From Salegentibacter tibetensis (GTDB lineage: Bacteria; Bacteroidota; Bacteroidia; Flavobacteriales; Flavobacteriaceae), in NCBI RefSeq assembly GCF_020164485.1, contig NZ_JAIQZA010000014.1, positions 35,577 to 99,576 on the forward strand: a stretch of 64,000 nt of DNA, given 5' to 3'. This document shows positions 44,433 to 56,080 of the stretch, in pieces. The notes beneath the pieces were generated by a model. The model was given only the letters and a program-made list of their open reading frames with translations, was not told the origin of the DNA and did no database searches. The position numbers were made by a program, and so were the translations under genes. Positions within the stretch are counted from its first letter, which is position 1. Each line of letters starts with the position of its first letter.

Positions 44433-45503
44433 TTAGTTGACAGCATTGAGTTTTACCTTCTTAAGCCCCCCTTCCAGGTTGTACATCTTCTTCCCGCTAA
44501 ATATTTTTTTGAGTTCAGAAATGGCTTTTGAACTTCTTATGCCGGATGCACAATAAACCAGCAAATTATCATCGGAAGCTAATTCGTCACACCTGTTTCT
44601 TAATTCCGAAAGGGGGATATGTAGCCCGCCAAGGTTGAATGAGATTCGTTCTTCATGATTTCTTACGTCAAGTAAGGTAAATGATGACCGGGATTCTAAA
44701 TACTCCTGATAAGAGATTGAATCGCCAGGTTTGGTTTCACAGGAAAAATTAATTTCCTTTAATTCTGTTATCTCCACATCAGTATTTTTAGAAAATGGCA
44801 GGATTCGGGTTTGCATTTCGAGCGCATCAAAAAGGAGCAATTTTCCCCACAATACATTTCCTATTCCCAGGATCATTTTTAACACTTCATTTGCCTGAAG
44901 ATTTCCGATGATTCCCGGCAAGATCCCCAAAACACCGACTTCACTACAGGACGGCATCTCTTCGGGCGAACCTGGCTCCGGAAACAGGCAGCGGTAAGTG
45001 GGTCCATTTTGATAATTGAAGACCGAAACCTGTCCCTCAAACTTAAAAATTGAGCCGAATACCAAGGGCTTTCCTGCCAGAACTGAGGCATCATTTGCAA
45101 GGTATTTGGTGATAAAATTATCACTTCCTTCCACTATGATGTCATAATCCGAAAATAAATTAACTGCATTTTTTGCCGTCAACCGCTCATTATAAGACAC
45201 TATTTCTATCGAAGAATTCATCTCCTGAAGCTTGTTTTTTGCAGCTATTACTTTCGGCTCCCCAATATTTTTTTCCGCAAAAAGAATCTGCCGTTGTAAA
45301 TTTGAACTGTCAACCAGGTCGGCATCTATAACCCCTATTTTTCCAACTCCGGCTGCGGTAAGGTATTGCAAGACAGGACATCCAAGTCCGCCGGCACCTA
45401 TAACCAATACCTTCGCCTGCTTGAGTTTTAGTTGCCCCGCTTCACCGATTTCCTTCAGTAGGATATGCCGTAGATAGCGCTGTTTTTCTTTTTCTGTCAA
45501 CAT
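44433..45503 (-). CDS. thiF: ThiF/MoeB-family sulfur-carrier adenylyltransferase with rhodanese domain
   Basis: A 356-residue E1-like enzyme. Residues ~15-235 are the adenylylation domain (VLVIGAGGLGCPVLQYLTAA, GVIDADLVDSSNLQRQILF, FKFEGQVSVFNYQNGPTYRC). Residues ~265-350 are a rhodanese domain with the active Cys in LLVYCASGIRSSKAI. It is expected to adenylate the C-terminal Gly-Gly of ThiS and support sulfur transfer. The start at MLTEKEKQRYLRHILLKE avoids overlap with thiH and fits the family. It is last in the thiamin operon. A MoeB role in molybdopterin synthesis is possible, but context favours ThiF. Confidence 0.9.
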   Translation of the reverse strand: MLTEKEKQRYLRHILLKEIGEAGQLKLKQAKVLVIGAGGLGCPVLQYLTAAGVGKIGVIDADLVDSSNLQRQILFAEKNIGEPKVIAAKNKLQEMNSSIEIVSYNERLTAKNAVNLFSDYDIIVEGSDNFITKYLANDASVLAGKPLVFGSIFKFEGQVSVFNYQNGPTYRCLFPEPGSPEEMPSCSEVGVLGILPGIIGNLQANEVLKMILGIGNVLWGKLLLFDALEMQTRILPFSKNTDVEITELKEINFSCETKPGDSISYQEYLESRSSFTLLDVRNHEERISFNLGGLHIPLSELRNRCDELASDDNLLVYCASGIRSSKAISELKKIFSGKKMYNLEGGLKKVKLNAVN

Positions 45504-45505
45504 CT

Positions 45506-46615
45506 TTACCAGCTTTTTTCCCAATCTTTCCAAACAGGTTCAATTCCGCTTTCCGAAAGCATTTTTGCAATAATTTCGGTACTTCTTTCGTCGGAAATTT
45601 CAAACTGCTCCAAAGATTGTGGTTCCACTACATAACCTCCGGGATTCGTTTTAGATTCAGCACTCATGGAATTGATGCCCAGGTGAATGATATTATTTCT
45701 AAAGATTTCACTTTCCCGGGTAGAAATAGACAATTCCACTTCTTCATCCAACAATCTGTAGGCACAAATAACCTGAAGCAAATCGGGATCTGTCATTTCT
45801 ATTTTAGGTTCAAGTCCGCCGCTAAACGGCCGCAAACGCGGAAATGAAATGGAATACCTGGTTTTCCAATAGGTCTTTTGCAAATATTTTAGATGCAAAG
45901 CAGTGAAAAAGCTATCTGCCCTCCAATCTTCTAGTCCGAAAAGCGCACCAATCCCAATCTTATGGATTCCCGCTCTTCCAAGCCGGTCTGCGGTTTCCAA
46001 TCGATAATCAAAATTCGATTTTTTCCCTTTTGGGTGATGGATCTTATAGGTCTCGCGGTGATAGGTTTCCTGATAAACCAGCGTTGCGTAAAGTCCGTTT
46101 TCAATCAACTTCTCGTATTCATCCTGGTCCAATGGTTGAATTTCAATAGAGATATTGGAAAAATATGGCCTCAGTAGTTTAACCGCATTGCACATATAAT
46201 CAATGCCTACAGTCTTATTCGCTTCCCCGGTTACCAGTAGGATGTGGTCGTAGCCTTTTGACTTTAAAAATTCGGCTTCCTTGATTATTTCGGCATCGCT
46301 CAAGGTTTTCCTCGGAATTTTATTCGTCATACTAAACCCACAATAAGTACAAATATTCTGGCATTCATTGCTCAGGTACATGGGAGCGTACATTTGCATC
46401 GTATTTCCAAAGCGTTTTTTGGTAATCTTCTTGCTTTGTTGCGCCATCTGTTCCAGAAAAGGCTTTGCGGCAGGAGAAATAAGGGCTTTAAAATCCTCAA
46501 GATCCCTCTTGCTGCTCTGCAATGCAGAATGTACATCGGCTTCTGTTTTGGAGAAAATGCTTTCCAGCACCTCCTCCCAGGAATATTTACTCAAAGTTTC
46601 TTTGAAACTACTCAT
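45506..46615 (-). CDS. thiH: 2-iminoacetate synthase ThiH
   Basis: A 369-residue radical-SAM enzyme cleaving tyrosine to 2-iminoacetate (dehydroglycine) and p-cresol for thiazole formation. The CX3CX2C cluster motif is in [20 protein letters not shown]. Further family sequences are [59 protein letters not shown] and [10 protein letters not shown]. No thiO is present, so the oxygen-independent ThiH route is used. It overlaps thiG by 8 nt. Confidence 0.96.
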   Translation of the reverse strand: MSSFKETLSKYSWEEVLESIFSKTEADVHSALQSSKRDLEDFKALISPAAKPFLEQMAQQSKKITKKRFGNTMQMYAPMYLSNECQNICTYCGFSMTNKIPRKTLSDAEIIKEAEFLKSKGYDHILLVTGEANKTVGIDYMCNAVKLLRPYFSNISIEIQPLDQDEYEKLIENGLYATLVYQETYHRETYKIHHPKGKKSNFDYRLETADRLGRAGIHKIGIGALFGLEDWRADSFFTALHLKYLQKTYWKTRYSISFPRLRPFSGGLEPKIEMTDPDLLQVICAYRLLDEEVELSISTRESEIFRNNIIHLGINSMSAESKTNPGGYVVEPQSLEQFEISDERSTEIIAKMLSESGIEPVWKDWEKSW

Positions 46616-47387
46616 AAAGAAATTGTGTTAACGGGCTACTTGCTTCGGCTTGTTGTCTCTGTGGCGCCAGTTTCGCGGTGTAGGCAATCCTTCCCGCTTC
46701 AACAGCGAGTTTAAAAGCTTTTGCTATTTCCACCGGATTTTGAGAAACCGCGATTGCAGTATTTACCAACACCGCATCAGCACCTATTTCCATCGCGTGG
46801 GCGGCGTGAGACGGGCTCCCGATTCCCGCATCTACGATAACCGGCACATTGCTTTGTTCAATTATAATCTCCAGGAAATCCTGTGTTTTTAAACCTTTAT
46901 TGCTCCCAATTGGGGCACCTAAAGGCATTACACACTGAGCCCCTACTTCTTCCAGGCGTTTGCACAAAACAGGGTCGGCGTGGATGTAGGGCATTACTAC
47001 GAATCCCAGACTCACTAATTCCTCACAGGCTTTTAAAGTCTCTATAGGGTCGGGCAATAAATATTTAGGATCGGGATGTATTTCTACTTTTACCCAATTT
47101 GTTTCCAGTGCTTCCCTGGCCATTTGAGCAGCAAATACAGCTTCTTTGGCATTCCGAACTCCCGAAGTATTTGGGAGAAGGCTGATGTAAGGATCTTTTA
47201 AGGCAGCGATCATCTGATCATCGTCATTGCCCGGTTCCACCCTTTTCAAAGCCACGGTAACCAGTTCACTTTCTGAGGCTAAAACCGCCTGTTGCATTAC
47301 TTCTGAAGAGCTGAATTTTCCTGTTCCCGTAAACAAACGGGAAGAAAAGGTCTTATCTGCTATTTTTAATTGATCTGTTTTGCTCAT
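46608..47387 (-). CDS. thiG: Thiazole synthase ThiG
   Basis: A 259-residue TIM-barrel enzyme that joins deoxyxylulose phosphate, 2-iminoacetate and the ThiS thiocarboxylate into the thiazole. Landmarks: [60 protein letters not shown] (Schiff-base Lys region), [14 protein letters not shown] and [20 protein letters not shown]. It overlaps thiE by 4 nt and thiH by 8 nt. Confidence 0.96.
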   Translation of the reverse strand: MSKTDQLKIADKTFSSRLFTGTGKFSSSEVMQQAVLASESELVTVALKRVEPGNDDDQMIAALKDPYISLLPNTSGVRNAKEAVFAAQMAREALETNWVKVEIHPDPKYLLPDPIETLKACEELVSLGFVVMPYIHADPVLCKRLEEVGAQCVMPLGAPIGSNKGLKTQDFLEIIIEQSNVPVIVDAGIGSPSHAAHAMEIGADAVLVNTAIAVSQNPVEIAKAFKLAVEAGRIAYTAKLAPQRQQAEASSPLTQFLYE

Positions 47388-48019
47388 AATTGTTTTTCTG
47401 AAAATTGTTGTTGAATTCTCCTAAAGATCATTTCAGGCTTTGGATGCGTAGTAAGCCATCCAGAAATTGCCACACCGTTAACCCCACTTTCTGCTAAAAC
47501 CGGAAGGTCCTCCGGAATAATCCCGCCAATGGCGATTACGGGAATTGATTTTCCTTTAGCACGAAGATTGCTTAACAGCTTACGATAACCAGCTGGCCCT
47601 AATATGGGACTAAGGTTCTTTTTGGTGGTTGTAAAGCGGAAGGGACCGAGGCCAATATAATCTACCTGCTTTTCACAAAGTCTTTCACAATCCTCCAGTG
47701 TGTTTGCCGTTCCTCCAATGATCTTATTTGGCCCCAGGAGCTTTCTGGCTTCCAATGGGCAGTTGTCTTCTTTGCCTAAATGAACGCCACTGGCATTAAC
47801 TTCTTTTACAACCTCCGGAAAGTCATTGATGATCAATTTCACCTGAAATTGATCACAAATTTCCTTAGCTGCTTTTGCTGTTTCGAGAACTGTCTCATAA
47901 GCTTCGTTCTTGAGGCGCAACTGAATCCAGTCTGCCCCGGCGGCACACATCCTGCGAATGTTTTCCAGGTGTTCTTTGGGCGTTTCTCCCTGTGATATGT
48001 AGTGTAAGTTGGAGATCAT
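47384..48019 (-). CDS. thiE: Thiamine-phosphate synthase ThiE
   Basis: A 211-residue TIM-barrel enzyme coupling HMP-pyrophosphate with thiazole phosphate. Motifs: [88 protein letters not shown] and [20 protein letters not shown]. The phosphate-binding loops are complete. Start and end overlap the neighbours by 4 nt, so it is translationally coupled within the operon. A second, shorter ThiE/TenI-like gene is also in the operon. Confidence 0.93.
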   Translation of the reverse strand: MISNLHYISQGETPKEHLENIRRMCAAGADWIQLRLKNEAYETVLETAKAAKEICDQFQVKLIINDFPEVVKEVNASGVHLGKEDNCPLEARKLLGPNKIIGGTANTLEDCERLCEKQVDYIGLGPFRFTTTKKNLSPILGPAGYRKLLSNLRAKGKSIPVIAIGGIIPEDLPVLAESGVNGVAISGWLTTHPKPEMIFRRIQQQFSEKQL

Positions 48020-48789
48020 ATGTTATGGTTTGCTAACAATGTTTTGTTTGATGCTAATATTTTTTCGATGTAATCTTTTGCTTTTCGGGCAGCTTCGGGA
48101 AGTGAATCCCCCAACGCCAAATGTGCTGCAAGTGCCGAGGATACAACGCATCCGCTGCCGTGCTTTTCTGAACAACCGGTTCGGTTTGGCTTAAAGCTCA
48201 GGCATTCCCCTTCAGTGGTAAAAAGTTCATCCAGGCCGATAAATTCTGGCCGATGTCCTCCTTTGAGGTATAAATTGGTTTGGCTGCTTATTTTCCGAAT
48301 CGTTTCTTCCATATTTAATTCCGGATAAAATACTTGCAATTCCTCAAAATTGGGAGTGACAAGGAAAACCCTCTCCATAACCGATTCCAAATTCTTCTGA
48401 AATTCATGTGGTTCCTGAAATGAGAATCCGCTACTAGACTTTAAAACCGGGTCCCAAATAATTTTAATATTTTGATTTATAACCAGTAGTTTGTCAATCA
48501 CTTTTGTCAAAACCTGAAGATTCTCTACAATTCCGATTTTCGCTATTCCCACAGGAAAACTTTCCAATAAAAGTTCCAGTTGCTGAAAGATAATAACTTC
48601 AGAAGTCCAGTGACAGGCTTCAAATTTTTTATCATTCTGAATAGTATTTGCAGTGTTTACCGCCAAACCGTAACAGCCCAGCATTTCAAAGGTCTTGACA
48701 TCTGCCAACAATCCGGCTCCACCTGATGGGTCGAATCCGGCGATACTTAAAACAAATGGCCTGTTAGTGGTAGACATTTCTGTATTCAT
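48016..48789 (-). CDS. thiD: Hydroxymethylpyrimidine / phosphomethylpyrimidine kinase ThiD
   Basis: A 257-residue ribokinase-fold kinase that phosphorylates HMP and HMP-P. Motifs: VLSIAGFDPSGGAGLLADVK, VNTANTIQNDKKFEACHWTS, IIWDPVLKSSSGFSFQEP, FLVTPNFEELQVFYPE and the C-terminal anion hole EKHGSGCVVSSALAAHLALG (catalytic Cys/Gly-rich loop). It is fused to nothing. It overlaps the TenI-like gene by 26 nt and thiE by 4 nt. Confidence 0.94.
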   Translation of the reverse strand: MNTEMSTTNRPFVLSIAGFDPSGGAGLLADVKTFEMLGCYGLAVNTANTIQNDKKFEACHWTSEVIIFQQLELLLESFPVGIAKIGIVENLQVLTKVIDKLLVINQNIKIIWDPVLKSSSGFSFQEPHEFQKNLESVMERVFLVTPNFEELQVFYPELNMEETIRKISSQTNLYLKGGHRPEFIGLDELFTTEGECLSFKPNRTGCSEKHGSGCVVSSALAAHLALGDSLPEAARKAKDYIEKILASNKTLLANHNI

Positions 48790-49360
48790 TATAGATTTCA
48801 GTAAAAGCCTTGTTCCTGTATTCAGTGAGCCATACAGCTCCCAATACTGCTACTCCTGCATATCCCATTTCTTTTGTTTTGGATATTTTATCTGCTTCAA
48901 TTCCGCCTAAAGCGATGACTTTTTGTTGCAATTTTTCCACATTAAAAGTTTGCCCTTCATATCCTTGTTTTGAAACCGAATTGAATACCGGACTCAAAAA
49001 AACATAATCAAATGATGAAGTATTATTTTTCAACTGTACTGAATCGTGAAATGAGGAACTGATCGTAAAGCCGTTTGATTTATACCTCTCAACAAATTCA
49101 GCTAAATTTTTTTGATTGTTTCGGAAGCTTTCCTTTAAATGAATTCCTTTTACCGGAAAAATTTCAGCTAAACAATGATGTTCATGAATTACCATTTTTT
49201 GAATATATTTTTCTTCAAATTGTGATAACCAACCCTTTAATATTTCTACGGTCATTCCCGGTTTACGAACATGTAAAAAGGGCAGCCCATTTTCAAAAAA
49301 ATGAATGAGCTGTTCCTTTTCATCACTGTAATTTTCTTCCGAAGTAATAAGAACAAGCAT
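48764..49360 (-). CDS. ThiE/TenI-like protein (second thiamine-phosphate synthase homologue)
   Basis: A 198-residue TIM-barrel protein of the ThiE/TenI family: MLVLITSEENYSDEKEQLIH, LPFLHVRKPGMTVEILKGWL, KGIHLKESFRNNQKNLAEFV, DYVFLSPVFNSVSKQGYEG and IALGGIEADKISKTKEMGYA. Compared with the ThiE in the same operon, the GGT and Lys-rich phosphate loops are altered. A thiazole tautomerase (TenI-type) role is therefore as likely as a synthase role. Thiazole tautomerase converts the ThiG product to its aromatic isomer. Confidence 0.85.
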   Translation of the reverse strand: MLVLITSEENYSDEKEQLIHFFENGLPFLHVRKPGMTVEILKGWLSQFEEKYIQKMVIHEHHCLAEIFPVKGIHLKESFRNNQKNLAEFVERYKSNGFTISSSFHDSVQLKNNTSSFDYVFLSPVFNSVSKQGYEGQTFNVEKLQQKVIALGGIEADKISKTKEMGYAGVAVLGAVWLTEYRNKAFTEIYNEYRNVYH

Positions 49361-49372
49361 CTAAATTTCGGT

Positions 49373-51241
<1,869 letters not shown>

Positions 51242-51287
51242 TTAGTGTTGGTATTTTCTGGCTTACGGAAATGCTTCCGAAGCACAT

Positions 51288-51491
51288 TTATCCTCCCTGA
51301 GTAGCCCTGATAATGAGTATGTTTTCACCTTCGGCCAATTCTCGCCGGTTCCAATCGTTTTTAGAAATAATCTGATTATTGATAGCTACAGCAATTCCTT
51401 TTTCAGAAATATCAAGCTGCGTCAAAAGGTCCTGAAGATTGGATGGTGAATTAAAAGTGTGGGCGGTGTTGTTTACGTTTACAGTTATCAT
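51288..51491 (-). CDS. thiS: Sulfur carrier protein ThiS
   Basis: A 67-residue ubiquitin-like sulfur carrier. It ends in the obligatory Gly-Gly (IIRATQGG), the site of thiocarboxylation by ThiF. The start MITVNVNNTAHTF and the pattern SNLQDLLTQLDISEKGIAVA fit the family. It is the first gene of the thiamin operon, about 110 nt downstream of the TPP riboswitch on the minus strand. Confidence 0.95.
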   Translation of the reverse strand: MITVNVNNTAHTFNSPSNLQDLLTQLDISEKGIAVAINNQIISKNDWNRRELAEGENILIIRATQGG

Positions 51492-51599
51492 TTGTTGATA
51501 TTTAATAGCTGTAAACTGCAGGGGGATCCCCTAAAGAAAAAAGTAAATACAAACCAGAATTCCTTCAAAAACGGAATTATGGTAGAAAATATGTAGATA

Positions 51600-51690
51600 A
51601 CACTTTTCCCTTCGCGGGTATTAACCGGATCAGGTTCAAAGGGTTTTATCTCAGCCAATTTTAAAAATCAGCACCCCTAAAGTTTACGTT
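51600..51690 (-). promoter_or_regulatory. TPP riboswitch (THI element)
   Basis: On the minus strand the THI box features appear in order: TAGGGGTGCT, GGCTGAGAT, ACCCTTTGAACCTGATCCGG, TTAATACCCGCG and AAGGGAAAAG. These are the aptamer cores that bind thiamin pyrophosphate. The element precedes thiS and should switch off the whole thi operon when TPP is abundant. Confidence 0.95.
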
Positions 51691-51692
51691 TT

Positions 51693-51700
51693 CAAATGTA
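51693..51700 (-). promoter_or_regulatory. -7 box upstream of the TPP riboswitch
   Basis: On the minus strand TACATTTG matches TAnnTTTG, just upstream of the aptamer, as expected for the operon promoter. No clear -33 box is seen. Confidence 0.55.
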
Positions 51701-52251
51701 AAGGATTTTTTTTGGGAAATAAAAATTTTTGCCGGCCTCAATTTTTTTCATCGCCAAAAAAGGTTTCTCTATAGTCCTGTACCATCTACTAAACCTAAAT
51801 AAATAATATTTAATTTTTTTTCAAAATGAATTAGAATAACCTGGTAAAACGTACCTAATTAACTTTACTTTCTGTATTCAGGAAAGTTGAAGGCTACAAT
51901 GGTAGATATGGAGAAGTATTAAAAGTTTTTGGTAATTATAGGAATATGATTCATCAGGTAAAACCCTTTCAGCCTATGGCTATATTATTTTGCAGTAGCC
52001 GCTTTAATGGTTCATTTTGCACACGGTGATTACAAATACTTTTACACGGCATTCTATGGCTGTATGTCATGTATAATAGCGCTAGCAACAAATGAAAATT
52101 TTAAACTGATATTGTGATAATAAAACGTAGAGTTTAAAATAATTTTCTCAGGACTGAATTAGTCTATAAGAGCAAAAATGACAACCCCCTTAAAAGGAGT
52201 TTTTGAAGATTTAACTTATAGATTTTACAGACCTCATTTAAGCTTCTGGAC
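51701..52251. other. Gene-free region with a possible membrane-protein remnant
   Basis: No intact gene. A 51-codon stretch open from 51962 to 52117 on the plus strand, without a start codon, reads as a hydrophobic segment (SLWLYYFAVAALMVHFAHGD) and may be the tail of a decayed membrane protein gene. The rest is AT-rich. Confidence 0.35.
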
Positions 52252-52638
52252 TTATTTCCTTATCGGAATCGGTTTCTTATTTTCATCAATTGCCACAAAC
52301 GCAAACTCTCCCTGAATGGCTTTTTCCCTATGTTCAGAATACATCTGTTCAGTAAAAACTTCTACATTTACCTTGAGGCTTTTGTTTCCCAGGTGTACAA
52401 CTTTTCCGATAAGTTCAACGATTGTTCCTGAAGGAATTGGTTTTCTAAAGTCAATTTTGTCGCTACTCACGGTAACCACAGTTTGTCTTGTAAAACGTGT
52501 AGCCGTTATAAAGGCTACTTCATCCATCATCTGCATTGCAGTTCCCCCAAAAAGGGTATCATAATGATTAGTAGTATTCGGGAAAACGGCTTTAAAAATT
52601 CGTGTTTCCGATTTTCTAATATTTTCTTCGACTGTCAT
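52252..52638 (-). CDS. Acyl-CoA thioesterase (hotdog fold, YciA-like)
   Basis: A 128-residue hotdog-fold thioesterase that hydrolyses acyl-CoA. Family motifs: FPNTTNHYDTLFGGTAMQMM (the N/D-H-x-G-x-x-FGG core), DEVAFITATRFTRQTVVTVS, DKIDFRKPIPSGTIVELIGK and the closing GEFAFVAIDENKKPIPI. Its start overlaps the upstream CWC gene by 4 nt, and metE lies before that; the three may form one transcript. Confidence 0.9.
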   Translation of the reverse strand: MTVEENIRKSETRIFKAVFPNTTNHYDTLFGGTAMQMMDEVAFITATRFTRQTVVTVSSDKIDFRKPIPSGTIVELIGKVVHLGNKSLKVNVEVFTEQMYSEHREKAIQGEFAFVAIDENKKPIPIRK

Positions 52639-52892
52639 TTCTCAATTTTTGGTGATCTATAAAATACACCCAAGATATCTTTCAGTTTACTTTGGTAATT
52701 TTGGTTGTGGAACTCTGTTTTTAGTTCTTTCATACATCTTGCACAGAGGCAGTTTTCATATAAACCTCGGATGTACTCAAGTTCCTTATTCTCTAACTTT
52801 ATATCAGAGCACTGACAGAGTTGTATGGAACCAACCTTACATTCAAATTCTGTCTTACACCTTGGGCAGTATTTTTCTTCGTGCTTAATCAA
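52635..52892 (-). CDS. Cysteine-rich CWC-family protein
   Basis: An 85-residue protein with the CWC pattern: EKYCPRCKTEFECKVGSIQL, CQCSDIKL and ENCLCARCMKELK. Eight or more cysteines in C-x2-C-like pairs suggest zinc binding. The family is small and of unknown function. It lies 18 nt downstream of metE and overlaps the thioesterase gene by 4 nt. Confidence 0.85.
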   Translation of the reverse strand: MIKHEEKYCPRCKTEFECKVGSIQLCQCSDIKLENKELEYIRGLYENCLCARCMKELKTEFHNQNYQSKLKDILGVFYRSPKIEK

Positions 52893-52910
52893 TTTTAATC
52901 AGAGATGATA

Positions 52911-55217
52911 TTAGGTTACCACAATAGTTTCCCTGGCTTTTTCTGCCGCTTTAACCATCGCCTTTAATGCTTTTTGAGTTTCTTCCCATTTCCTGGTTTT
53001 TAAGCCACAATCTGGATTTACCCAAAGTTGCTCTGCAGGAATTACTTTTTGAGCTTTTTCAAGCAAGGCAAGCATTTCTTCTACTGAGGGCACTCTGGGC
53101 GAATGTATATCATAAACACCCGGTCCAATTTCATTAGGGTAGTTAAAATTGGAGAAAGCCTTTAGTAATTCCATTTGGGAACGGGAACATTCAATAGTAA
53201 TCACATCGGCATCCATATTGGCTATACTTTCAATAATATCATTGAATTCAGAATAACACATATGTGTATGGATTTGAGTGGAATCAGCCACCCCGCTAGA
53301 TGCAATTTTAAAGCAATCTATGGCCCATTTTAAATAATTCTGCCAGTCTTCTTTACGCAAGGGTAGTCCTTCTCTAATAGCCGGTTCATCAATTTGAATT
53401 ATTCGTATCCCTGCATTTTCCAAATCTTTAACCTCCTTTCTAATAGCCAAAGCTATTTGTTTACAGGTTAGGGATCGGGGCTGGTCATCCCGTATAAAAG
53501 ACCACTGAAGAATAGTGACAGGACCTGTCAACATTCCTTTGATCCATTTTTTTGTTAAGGATTGTGCATATTTTGACCAATAAACCGTCATAGATTTTGG
53601 CCTGGAAACATCGCCATAAACAATTGGAGGTTTCACACATCTACTTCCATAACTCTGCACCCAGGCCTTCTTTGTAAATAGAAATCCGTCCAACTGCTCT
53701 CCAAAATACTCCACCATATCGTTTCGTTCATATTCCCCGTGAACCAGAACGTCAAGTCCAATTTCTTCCTGCCACCGAATGGTCTTTTCGGTTTCTTGCT
53801 TTAGTAAGCTATCGTATTGCTCGGGGGACAATTTTCCTTTTTTGAATTGAGCCCTCCAACTTCTTACCTCTTTGGTTTGGGGAAATGACCCAATGGTTGT
53901 AGTAGGAAATTGAGCTAAGTTCAATACTTTCTGCTGTTCTTTTTTTCGTAAACTAAAAGGATTCTTCCTTTGAGTGTCTTTTTTTGAAATTTGATTAAGC
54001 CTATCTTTAACTACCTTGTTATGAATTAGAAAAGAGGTTTTCCTGTCTTTAAAGGCGTTTTTATTTTCATTAAATTCTTGCAGGGTTTGTTCTTCGGCTG
54101 TACCATTTGCCAGGGCCTGAAGTGTTTTTAATTCCTTCACTTTTTGTTTAGCAAAAGCCAGCCAGTTTTTGATTTCAGGATTTAATTCTGTCTCCAGTTC
54201 AAGATCGTAGGGGATATGTAATAAAGAGCAGGAAGGAGCAATTAAAAGTCTGTTAGACCCTAACTTTTCCTGTGCTTTTTGAATGATTTCCAGTGAACCT
54301 TCAAAATCATTTTTCCAGATATTGCGACCATCCACGATGCCAAGGGATAAGTTCAGGCCTTCGGGAATTTCATTTAGAACATCGTCCAGTTGGGATGGGC
54401 ATCGTACAAGATCAATATGCAATACATCTACCGGAAGCGAAAGGCTTAATGAAAGATTGTCCTTTAAACCTTCAAAATACGTAGCGAGCATAAATTTCAG
54501 GTCAGGGAATTGTTTTTTAATTTCCCCGTATACAAAAGTGAAAACTGCCCTGCTTTTTTCATTTAGATCTAAAGCTAAGAAAGGTTCGTCGAACTGAATA
54601 TATTCTGCTCCTTCTTTTTGTAGAGCAGCTAAAAGATCAATGTAAACCGGTAGTAGCCTATCCACCAAATCTAATTTATCGAAGCCCTCTTCTTTTTCTT
54701 TACCCAACAAAAGATAAGAAACCAAACCAATAATCACAGGTTTTGGTTTAATTCCGGCTTTTTTTGCTTCTATAAATTCATCAAGAATTTTGTCGTAACT
54801 AAGCAGGAATTGTTGATTTTTAGTAAACTCAGGAACGATATAGTGGTAATTAGTGTCAAACCATTTAGTCATTTCCATCGCAGTAATATCCAAACCATCC
54901 TTCTGATAACCCCTGGCCATAGCGAAATATAAATCCAGCTGGGTTGTGGAGGGTTTTTCTGCTATTACCTTATAGCGTTCAGGAATAGCTCCCAGGCTAA
55001 GGGTCATATCCAATACCTGATCGTAATACGAAAAATCATTGCATGGAATCAGGTCAATTCCTGCTTCTTGTTGAAGTTTCCAGTTTTTACTGCGACTTTC
55101 TTTTCCTGCCTGGAGAAGATCCTGTAGTTCATTTTTGCCTGACCAATACTGCTCGCAGGCTTTTTTGAGTTCTCTGTTGCTACCAATTCGCGGATAGCCA
55201 AGAATGTGCGTTTGCAT
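52911..55217 (-). CDS. metE: Cobalamin-independent methionine synthase MetE
   Basis: A 768-residue enzyme transferring a methyl group from 5-methyltetrahydropteroyltriglutamate to homocysteine. The N-terminal domain (MQTHILGYPRIGSNRELKKA) and C-terminal catalytic domain are both present: TTTIGSFPQTKEVRSWRAQF, LVHGEYERNDMVEYFGE, MLTGPVTILQWSFIRDDQPR, the Zn ligands His and Cys in QIHTHMCYSEF, and Cys in NPDCGLKTRKW. A cobalamin riboswitch precedes it, so B12 should repress it. A B12-dependent MetH elsewhere in the genome is implied. Confidence 0.97.
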   Translation of the reverse strand: MQTHILGYPRIGSNRELKKACEQYWSGKNELQDLLQAGKESRSKNWKLQQEAGIDLIPCNDFSYYDQVLDMTLSLGAIPERYKVIAEKPSTTQLDLYFAMARGYQKDGLDITAMEMTKWFDTNYHYIVPEFTKNQQFLLSYDKILDEFIEAKKAGIKPKPVIIGLVSYLLLGKEKEEGFDKLDLVDRLLPVYIDLLAALQKEGAEYIQFDEPFLALDLNEKSRAVFTFVYGEIKKQFPDLKFMLATYFEGLKDNLSLSLSLPVDVLHIDLVRCPSQLDDVLNEIPEGLNLSLGIVDGRNIWKNDFEGSLEIIQKAQEKLGSNRLLIAPSCSLLHIPYDLELETELNPEIKNWLAFAKQKVKELKTLQALANGTAEEQTLQEFNENKNAFKDRKTSFLIHNKVVKDRLNQISKKDTQRKNPFSLRKKEQQKVLNLAQFPTTTIGSFPQTKEVRSWRAQFKKGKLSPEQYDSLLKQETEKTIRWQEEIGLDVLVHGEYERNDMVEYFGEQLDGFLFTKKAWVQSYGSRCVKPPIVYGDVSRPKSMTVYWSKYAQSLTKKWIKGMLTGPVTILQWSFIRDDQPRSLTCKQIALAIRKEVKDLENAGIRIIQIDEPAIREGLPLRKEDWQNYLKWAIDCFKIASSGVADSTQIHTHMCYSEFNDIIESIANMDADVITIECSRSQMELLKAFSNFNYPNEIGPGVYDIHSPRVPSVEEMLALLEKAQKVIPAEQLWVNPDCGLKTRKWEETQKALKAMVKAAEKARETIVVT

Positions 55218-55404
55218 TTCTAACTTTTAATAATTAAACAATTAGTTTTTAAAAGCCTTTAAAATGCTTCGTAATGCTGAGCGATAAGAAAAATGAGGGA
55301 AATAAGAGGATGTACCGAAAGGATATACCTTTCCTGTAAAATGAAAAGTATTTTTGGAGGCACATCTCTAAGACCTAAGCTTCAGACCGCGAAAGCATTG
55401 TCCA

Positions 55405-55560
55405 ATCAGAATAGGCAGGTCTCCTGACTTGTAACGGTATCTGTCATCCTTCCCGCATTAGGCAGTGGATATTCCAGGACAGTACCTTTAAATTGTTACT
55501 TACAGTTGCGCGACAGTTCGTGATTTGCACACGATTCCCTATTAATCTACCTTAAGTAAA
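55405..55560 (-). promoter_or_regulatory. Cobalamin riboswitch upstream of metE
   Basis: The minus strand carries the B12 box AAGTCAGGAGACCTGCC (55430-55414), preceded by GATGACAGATACCGTTAC, ACTGCCTAATGCGGGAAG and GGGAATCGTGTGCAAATC, the usual order of the cobalamin aptamer. It is about 190 nt before the metE start. Confidence 0.93.
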
Positions 55561-55602
55561 ACCTTTTCTGTTTGATGAAGTATGGTAAAGAACTTATGAA
55601 GG

Positions 55603-55650
55603 ATAAACTTAGGAATTATTTTTTAATTTCTAAGCCTTGCCTAAGTTTAT
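55603..55650. repeat. Inverted repeat near the cobalamin riboswitch
   Basis: ATAAACTTAGG (55603-55613) and CCTAAGTTTAT (55640-55650) are perfect 11-bp inverted repeats with a T-rich middle. It may be a terminator or a mobile-element end; there is no direct support for either. Confidence 0.5.
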
Positions 55651-55743
55651 GTCTAATAATTCAAATCGTCTTACATTTGGTAGTAACTCATTATAAGTAT
55701 TGAAAATCTTAATTAAAAGAAATAGAACTATATCAAAAAATGA

Positions 55744-56080
55744 AAAATGACAGCAAGAGGGTAACACGCTACGCGATGTTGGGTAGTCATTTTCCATTTG
55801 TATTACATCATTTGAATGCAGGTTGCATCAAATCTTGTGTGTCCTGAAAACAGCTATGAACTTTTTTATGAAAAAACGCTCTCAGCCCAATAACGACGGT
55901 GAATTTTTTATGAAAAAATGAATTTTCAACACCACTCACCACTTTTACTTCCACTCCGCAAAAGCTCCATTTCAGAAAAAGAGGTTCGTTAAAAAATGTC
56001 TTAACACAGGCCAAAAAGCTTTGGAAATAAAGTGGTAAATGAAGTGATATGAAAAAGCTTTTAGGCTCAAGTCCGCTGGG
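55744..56080. repeat. Diverged duplicated noncoding element, unit 1
   Basis: The head has arms AAAATGAC (55744-55751) and GTCATTTT (55786-55793) enclosing AGCAAGAGGGTAAC. The tail shares CACTCACCACTTTTACTTC, CGCAAAAGCTCCATTTCAG and GGCTCAAGTCCGC with unit 2. No gene is convincing on either strand. Confidence 0.7.
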
